18,035 bases of DNA from Sulfurimonas sp. (GTDB lineage Bacteria > Campylobacterota > Campylobacteria > Campylobacterales > Sulfurimonadaceae): contig JALSMC010000122.1 of NCBI GenBank assembly GCA_026987995.1, positions 1-18,035 of the forward strand, read 5' to 3'. The notes under the pieces were generated by a model. That model worked only from the letters and a program-made list of their open reading frames with translations, was not told the origin of the DNA and did no database searches. How positions within the stretch are numbered: the first letter of the stretch is position 1; the number at the start of each line of letters is the position of its first letter. This document shows, piece by piece, positions 13,872-18,035 of the stretch. The position numbers were made by a program, and so were the translations under genes.

Positions 13872-16085
13872 TTATATATCTCTCTCAATTACTCTTTTGA
13901 ATGTATTGAAGTAATTATCATCGAGCTCAGTAAGTGACATAGTTATGTCATTTACTTTGATAGCATCACCACCAACAGTTCCTATCTTCTCACAAGCTAA
14001 ACCATTAAGAGTTGCTTCAAACGCAGCACAATTTTCAGGTTTTACTTCGATGATAGCACGAGATTGAGACTCTGCAAAGATATCTCTTTCATCGGATACT
14101 GTCATAGTTACATCACAGCCTAAGCCAGAAGTAGCAACCATTTTAGCAAGTGCAATAGCCACACCACCAGAACTTGCATCTTTAGCACACTCTAAAAGAT
14201 GTTTTTTATTATCTTCGATAACTAAGTCCCAAAGTGCAAGCTCATTTTTGTAGTTTATCACAGGCATTGTCCCAGCAACAGTTCCACAAATCTCTTTCAT
14301 ATATAAAGAGCCACCAAATTCTGACTTGCTCTCACCTACTAGATAAAGAACATTGCCTGCATTTTGAAATGAAGACATTAAAACATTGTTTTGGTCATCA
14401 TTGACACCAACTGTTGCGATTGACGGTGTTGGAAAAACTGAAACACCATTTGTTTCATTGTAAAGAGAAACATTTCCACCTATAACAGGAGTAGTAAGTT
14501 CAGCACATGCCTCTTTAATACCCTCACAAGCTTGTCCAAACTGCCACATAACTTCAGGGTTTTCAGGGTTACCGAAGTTAAGACAATCGGTAATAGCTAA
14601 AGGTCTAGCCCCACTCATAGCAACATTACGCCCTGCTTCAACAGTTGCCGCTGCTCCACCACCACGAGGGTCGATGTAGCAAAAACGAACATTACAATCA
14701 GCGCTCATTGCTAATGCTTTTCCGTTCTCTTTTACACGGATGACAGAAGCATCAAGCATCCCACCTTTTTTGATAGTGTTTGTCTGAACCATAGAGTCGT
14801 ACTGTGTATAAATCCATGATTTATCTACAACTTCCATACTTTTTGTAAGTGTTTCAAAAGCTTCTTGATTTGATACTGTAGGAAAGTCATTTATACTCTC
14901 TGTATGAATTAAGTCTAGATATTTTGGTTTACGCATAGGACGATTAAGCTCAGGTGCTTCTTCACTCACAGGATCCACAGGAACCTCAGCACACTTTTCA
15001 CCGTGCCAGAAAAGTTCCATATTTCCAGTAGCAGTTACTTCACCAACAACAGCAGCATCTAAATCCCACTTCTCAAAGATATCGATAATCGCTTGTTCTG
15101 AACCTTTTTTAGCACATAAAAGCATACGTTCTTGAGATTCACTAAGCATAAAGTCATACGGAGTCATATTCTCTTCACGAGCAGGAATTTTATCTAGGTG
15201 CATAATCATTCCACTTCCAGAACGTCCTGCCATCTCAAATGAAGAAGAAGTAAGTCCAGCTGCACCCATATCTTGAATACCTACAACATGGTCAGTTTTG
15301 AAAAGTTCCATACAGGCTTCAAGTAGAAGTTTTTCAGTAAAGGGGTCACCCACTTGAACAGTAGGACGGAGAGATTTTGACTCTTCTGTAAAACTATCAG
15401 AGCTCATAACCGCACCACCAAGACCATCACGTCCAGTTTTTGCACCAACATACATTACAGGATTTCCAACACCTTCAGCAACACCCAGGAAGATCTCATC
15501 ACTCTTTGCGATACCAAGATTAAAAGCATTTACTAAGATGTTACCATTGTAACACTCATCAAAACTTACTTCACCACCTATTGTAGGCACACCCATACAG
15601 TTACCATAACCACCGATACCCTCAGTTACACCACGAACTAAATAGCGTTGGTGTTTAGAAATATCATCATCACCAAGCACATTACCAAAACGCAGAGCAT
15701 TAAGTGATGCTACAGGACGGGCACCCATAGTAAATACATCACGCATTATCCCACCAACACCAGTAGCAGCACCTTGATACGGCTCTATAAATGAAGGGTG
15801 ATTGTGTGACTCCATCTTAAAGACAGCCGCATACCCATCACCGATGTCAATAACACCAGCATTTTCACCAGGACCTTGAATAACCCAAGGAGCCTTAGTA
15901 GGAAAACCTTTTAAGTGTACTTTACTTGATTTATAAGAACAGTGCTCAGACCACATTGCAGAGAAAATACCAAGCTCGACTAAGTTAGGCTCGCGTTTAA
16001 GTATCTCTTTTATATGTGTATAGTCATCTGCTGAAAGTTTATGGTTTGACAGTTGTTCTTCAATGTTTTCTAGTTGTTGGCTCAC
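13872..16085 (-). CDS. purL: Phosphoribosylformylglycinamidine synthase, PurL subunit (small form)
   Basis: A 737-residue synthetase subunit. It is the short PurL type that needs separate PurS and PurQ subunits, which are not in this window. It performs the ATP- and glutamine-dependent conversion of FGAR to FGAM, the fourth step of purine synthesis. The catalytic region includes [11 protein letters not shown] with H48, the [18 protein letters not shown] motif (89-106), and [10 protein letters not shown]. The second half repeats the fold, with [20 protein letters not shown] and [12 protein letters not shown]. The start is GTG at 16085 with AGGA seven bases upstream. It appears to be transcribed alone from a -10 in the gap before greA. 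Confidence 0.96.
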   Translation of the reverse strand: MSQQLENIEEQLSNHKLSADDYTHIKEILKREPNLVELGIFSAMWSEHCSYKSSKVHLKGFPTKAPWVIQGPGENAGVIDIGDGYAAVFKMESHNHPSFIEPYQGAATGVGGIMRDVFTMGARPVASLNALRFGNVLGDDDISKHQRYLVRGVTEGIGGYGNCMGVPTIGGEVSFDECYNGNILVNAFNLGIAKSDEIFLGVAEGVGNPVMYVGAKTGRDGLGGAVMSSDSFTEESKSLRPTVQVGDPFTEKLLLEACMELFKTDHVVGIQDMGAAGLTSSSFEMAGRSGSGMIMHLDKIPAREENMTPYDFMLSESQERMLLCAKKGSEQAIIDIFEKWDLDAAVVGEVTATGNMELFWHGEKCAEVPVDPVSEEAPELNRPMRKPKYLDLIHTESINDFPTVSNQEAFETLTKSMEVVDKSWIYTQYDSMVQTNTIKKGGMLDASVIRVKENGKALAMSADCNVRFCYIDPRGGGAAATVEAGRNVAMSGARPLAITDCLNFGNPENPEVMWQFGQACEGIKEACAELTTPVIGGNVSLYNETNGVSVFPTPSIATVGVNDDQNNVLMSSFQNAGNVLYLVGESKSEFGGSLYMKEICGTVAGTMPVINYKNELALWDLVIEDNKKHLLECAKDASSGGVAIALAKMVATSGLGCDVTMTVSDERDIFAESQSRAIIEVKPENCAAFEATLNGLACEKIGTVGGDAIKVNDITMSLTELDDNYFNTFKRVIERDI

Positions 16086-16111
16086 TATGGAATCCTAAAA
16101 ATTGGTTTTTA

Positions 16112-16124
16112 AAAATGGATTATA
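16112..16124 (-). promoter_or_regulatory. -10 element for purL
   Basis: Read leftward, TAGATATAAT contains a consensus TATAAT (16124-16119), giving a predicted start near 16112 and a leader of about 27 bases. The same ten-base string precedes murA. Confidence 0.5.
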
Positions 16125-16159
16125 TCTAAAAGGTGGTAAAAGTTATTTTAAGTCATTTC

Positions 16160-16684
16160 CTAATGAAAAGCAAACTCTTTTTTCGTGCGGATTATTTGCT
16201 TGAGTGAAAAGATATTTTTATACTCTATGGACTCTATCTCGTACTCTTTACTCTCTTTAGGCAGTTTAACTTTAAACTCATCATTTTGCTCTTTGCCGAT
16301 CATAGCTTTTGCAAGAGGAGAGTGGATAGAGATAAGTCCATTTTCAGGTTCACTTTCTAAAACACCACAGAGTGTATAAACTTCTTCTTCGTCTGTGTCT
16401 ATGTTTACGACATGCACAGTACTTCCAAAACTCACTTTCATATGAGCATGAAGAGAGGGATCGATGATTTTAGAGTTTTGTATCATTTTGTTGAGATAAA
16501 AGAGTCTTTTATCTATGAAACGCAGCTTCTCTTTTGCAGCATGATAGTCCGCATTTTCACTTCTGTCACCTTGAGCAGCAGCTACTAATTTTTCATGGGC
16601 GACTTTAGGCTTCTCAACTTCAAGTAGGTACTTAAACTCTTCAACTAAGATATCATACCCCTCTATACTCATAGGCTCAATCAT
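16160..16684 (-). CDS. greA: GreA/GreB-family transcript cleavage factor
   Basis: A 174-residue protein with the two Gre domains. An N-terminal antiparallel coiled coil (about 1-80) carries the acidic tip GDRSENADYHAAKEK, whose Asp and Glu enter the RNA polymerase secondary channel and activate hydrolysis of backtracked RNA. The C-terminal FKBP-like domain shows ISIHSPLAKAMIGKE and YEIESIEY. It is about 16 residues longer than typical GreA because of a C-terminal extension, and some features are shared with GreB. ATG at 16684 is chosen over TTG at 16705: it has AAGGA seven bases upstream, overlapping the previous stop (TAAGGA), while the TTG lies inside the preceding gene. It is in an operon with the small gene upstream. 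Confidence 0.88.
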   Translation of the reverse strand: MIEPMSIEGYDILVEEFKYLLEVEKPKVAHEKLVAAAQGDRSENADYHAAKEKLRFIDKRLFYLNKMIQNSKIIDPSLHAHMKVSFGSTVHVVNIDTDEEEVYTLCGVLESEPENGLISIHSPLAKAMIGKEQNDEFKVKLPKESKEYEIESIEYKNIFSLKQIIRTKKEFAFH

Positions 16685-16691
16685 ACTATTG

Positions 16692-16696
16692 TCCTT
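16692..16696 (-). promoter_or_regulatory. Ribosome binding site that fixes the greA start
   Basis: AAGGA overlaps the stop codon of the preceding gene (TAAGGA) and lies seven bases before ATG 16684, supporting coupled translation and ruling against the upstream TTG. Confidence 0.6.
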
Positions 16697-17021
16697 AATG
16701 CTCAAAGCCTATAATATAGTAAGTCTCTTTTTTAGGTAATTTTTCTACTCTTATTTTAAACTTATCACTAAAGTGTTGCACCTTTTCATGTGCTTCTTCC
16801 CCTAGCTCTGGAGTTGGAGATTCAACCTTGATTTTAAAATACTCTTTTGAATTAGAGAGTGCTATGTAAGAGCTATTTACCTTTAGATGGTCATGTAGAT
16901 CCATGATGTGCTTTTGAATCTTTTCATATCCACTTGTATTTTTTTCAATAGCTTCTAATTGTTTAAGTAAAGCATCATTTGGTGCATAACCGAGTTGTCT
17001 TAACATCGCATCTCTTAGCAT
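16695..17021 (-). CDS. Small hypothetical protein cotranscribed with greA
   Basis: A 108-residue cytoplasmic-looking protein that I do not recognise. The N-terminal half is helical (MLRDAMLRQLGYAPNDALLK onward, ending in DLHDHLKV). The C-terminal half alternates strands (YIALSNSKEYFKIKVESP; FKIRVEKLPKKETYYIIGFE), suggesting a small alpha/beta domain. There is no signal peptide, membrane segment, cysteine or obvious catalytic motif. The ATG has GAGGA six bases upstream. Its stop contributes to the greA ribosome site, so the two proteins are made together. It is the first gene of this leftward unit, with a promoter in the repeat-containing divergent region. Confidence 0.65.
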   Translation of the reverse strand: MLRDAMLRQLGYAPNDALLKQLEAIEKNTSGYEKIQKHIMDLHDHLKVNSSYIALSNSKEYFKIKVESPTPELGEEAHEKVQHFSDKFKIRVEKLPKKETYYIIGFEH

Positions 17022-17044
17022 TTGTATTCCTCATGTTTGATATT

Positions 17045-17060
17045 TTAAAAAATAATATCA
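17045..17060 (-). promoter_or_regulatory. Extended -10 for the small gene and greA
   Basis: Read leftward, TGATATTAT has an extended TGN element and TATTAT (17057-17052), a five-of-six match. Predicted start near 17045 gives a leader of about 23 bases that keeps the GAGGA site. Confidence 0.45.
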
Positions 17061-17061
17061 G

Positions 17062-17101
17062 TTTTTGGTAAATATTCAGTATTTTTGGTAAATATTCAGT
17101 A
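17062..17101. repeat. Perfect 20-bp tandem duplication between divergent promoters
   Basis: The unit TTTTTGGTAAATATTCAGTA occurs twice with no mismatch and no gap (17062-17081 and 17082-17101). It fills the space directly behind both divergent promoters. It could be a paired regulator site or a recent slippage duplication. Confidence 0.9.
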
Positions 17102-17120
17102 TGAATTTATATCTAATCAC

Positions 17121-17133
17121 TATAATTGTACAA
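17121..17133 (+). promoter_or_regulatory. -10 element for the HDOD gene
   Basis: CACTATAATTG contains a consensus TATAAT (17121-17126). The predicted start near 17133 gives a leader of about 25 bases before ATG 17158. The -35 position falls at the end of the tandem repeat. Confidence 0.5.
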
Positions 17134-17157
17134 TACGTTAATAAAAAGAGAGAGATT

Positions 17158-17961
17158 ATGACTGAAGAAATACTTAAAAAAATCAAACAACTCCCACCAC
17201 TTCCAGAGTCTACTATGCAGATAGAAGCAGTTTATCAAGATCCAGATAGTAGTTTTAACGATATGGTTAAGATACTTGAAAAAGATCCTCTACTTACTGC
17301 TGACATCTTAAAAGCAGCAAATTCACCACTTTATGGTTTTTCTCGTGAGATAAATGCGATAAGTCAAGCAGTTGGTTTATTCGGTATGGGAACTGTTCGT
17401 GGTTTTGCTCTCGCAAGTATTGTGAAAAAAAGTTTTAATCTTGACTTAGCACCTTATGGTATCTCTAATGATATGTTCTCCATGCTTTCAAAAAAGCAAC
17501 ATGGTCTTATGACTTCATGGTGTATCCGTAAAGAGAACAAACTTTTAGGTGTTTTATCTCCAGCTGCATTTCTTGTAGAAATTGGAAAGGTTTTAATTGC
17601 TCAACAAATTATGACTGATAACAAGCAAGAAGAATTTACTGAAGCCTTAAAAGAATTAGGTGATGTAGAAGCTGCTGAGAGACAAGTTGTTGGTGTTGAT
17701 ACTCCTGAAGTATCAGCTACTATCTTTTCTCAGTGGAAGTTTGAAGAGGGTTTAGTGGATGTTATCAGAAACTGTCAAAACCCTGAAAAAGCAGATGAAA
17801 ATGATGTGCGTCCTGCTCAAATCCTTCATGTAGTCCGTGTTGCTGTTCCTATTAATGGTGTGATCACAGATGAAAGCACTAAACTTGCTAAAGAGCTTAT
17901 ATCTAAGTATTCATTAGACTTAGAAAGCTTTGAAGTAGCGATAGAAAACGCAGCACTTTAG
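17158..17961 (+). CDS. HDOD-domain protein, probable signalling output
   Basis: A 267-residue protein that is nearly all HDOD domain. The N-terminus (LKKIKQLPPLPESTMQIEAV), the KDPLLTADILKAANSPLYGF stretch and AISQAVGLFGMGTVRGFAL are typical of the family. HDOD is related to HD phosphohydrolases but usually lacks the metal residues, and acts as a protein-interaction or signalling module. Related proteins affect motility, energy taxis and stress responses in Campylobacter. No receiver or cyclic-di-GMP domain is attached. ATG at 17158 (GAGAGA upstream) is chosen over the in-frame ATG at 17101, which lies upstream of the -10 and inside the tandem repeat. Confidence 0.88.
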   Translation: MTEEILKKIKQLPPLPESTMQIEAVYQDPDSSFNDMVKILEKDPLLTADILKAANSPLYGFSREINAISQAVGLFGMGTVRGFALASIVKKSFNLDLAPYGISNDMFSMLSKKQHGLMTSWCIRKENKLLGVLSPAAFLVEIGKVLIAQQIMTDNKQEEFTEALKELGDVEAAERQVVGVDTPEVSATIFSQWKFEEGLVDVIRNCQNPEKADENDVRPAQILHVVRVAVPINGVITDESTKLAKELISKYSLDLESFEVAIENAAL

Positions 17962-17968
17962 TAAATAG

Positions 17969-18035
17969 TTGAAATCTCTACTTATACGACTCACACTTGG
18001 TGTGAGTGAGTTAGACATCACCCCTGATGAAGCTA
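17969..18035 (+). CDS. Possible start of a further rightward gene, cut by the window edge
   Basis: After the HDOD stop, one rightward frame stays open from a TTG at 17969 to the edge, reading MKSLLIRLTLGVSELDITP and onward. The hydrophobic start and acidic continuation look protein-like, but only 22 codons are visible and no good ribosome site precedes the TTG. An 8-bp inverted repeat (ACTCACAC, TTG, GTGTGAGT, 17989-18007) lies inside it and has no T-run. I cannot name a family. Confidence 0.3.
   Translation, partial: MKSLLIRLTLGVSELDITPDEA

Noticed and set aside
16685-16705. Longer greA from TTG 16705
   Set aside because: The TTG lies within the preceding gene without a ribosome site; ATG 16684 has a well-spaced AAGGA.
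17101-17157. 19-codon N-terminal extension of the HDOD protein from ATG 17101
   Set aside because: The ATG lies inside the tandem repeat and upstream of the predicted -10, has no ribosome site, and the HDOD family starts around the later Met with GAGAGA before it.
17989-18007. Inverted repeat ACTCACAC/GTGTGAGT as a terminator for the HDOD gene
   Set aside because: It is followed by GAGTTAGAC, not a T-run, and an open frame runs through it to the window edge.

Overview
The window looks like chromosomal core sequence from a low-GC member of the Campylobacterota, most likely a Sulfurimonas-type lineage. Supporting points are AT-rich DNA, the flagellar order flgI-flgJ-flgM-flgN-flgK downstream of an rsmD-type gene (the order I recall from Campylobacter jejuni), the cbpA-hspR heat-shock pair, scattered purine genes, and a periplasmic protein with sulfur-oxidation (SoxZ/SoxY) folds. 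I see no insertion sequence, phage gene, tRNA, rRNA or CRISPR array.

Layout. Positions 1-5210 read leftward as one dense string of ten genes. It starts with a soluble unknown protein, a four-helix membrane protein, a DEDDh exonuclease, a small receiver-like protein and rsmD, and runs into flgI, flgJ, flgM, flgN and flgK (cut by the window edge). Internal promoter-like sites match the flagellar hierarchy: a sigma54 motif just before flgI and a sigma28 motif just before flgM. A divergent promoter region separates this string from rightward murA (5311-6573).

From 6600 to 12854 the genes again read leftward. hspR and cbpA form a pair behind a near-consensus sigma70 promoter that carries a HAIR-like HspR operator. 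Next comes a secreted SoxZ-SoxY-Sel1 fusion-like protein, then purH (TTG start), then the selenium pair selD-mnmH (selenophosphate synthesis and tRNA 2-selenouridine formation). pfkA (12910-13860) is divergent from selD and convergent with purL (13872-16085). greA and a small unknown gene follow leftward. A 20-bp perfect tandem repeat separates them from a rightward HDOD-domain gene, and a possible further gene starts at the right edge.

The most unusual object is the protein at 7968-9026. It has a signal peptide, then a SoxZ-like domain, a SoxY-like domain without the GGCGG carrier tail, and cysteine-paired Sel1 repeats, all in one chain and away from any visible sox cluster. Its promoter -10 lies so close to the ATG that the mRNA may be leaderless.
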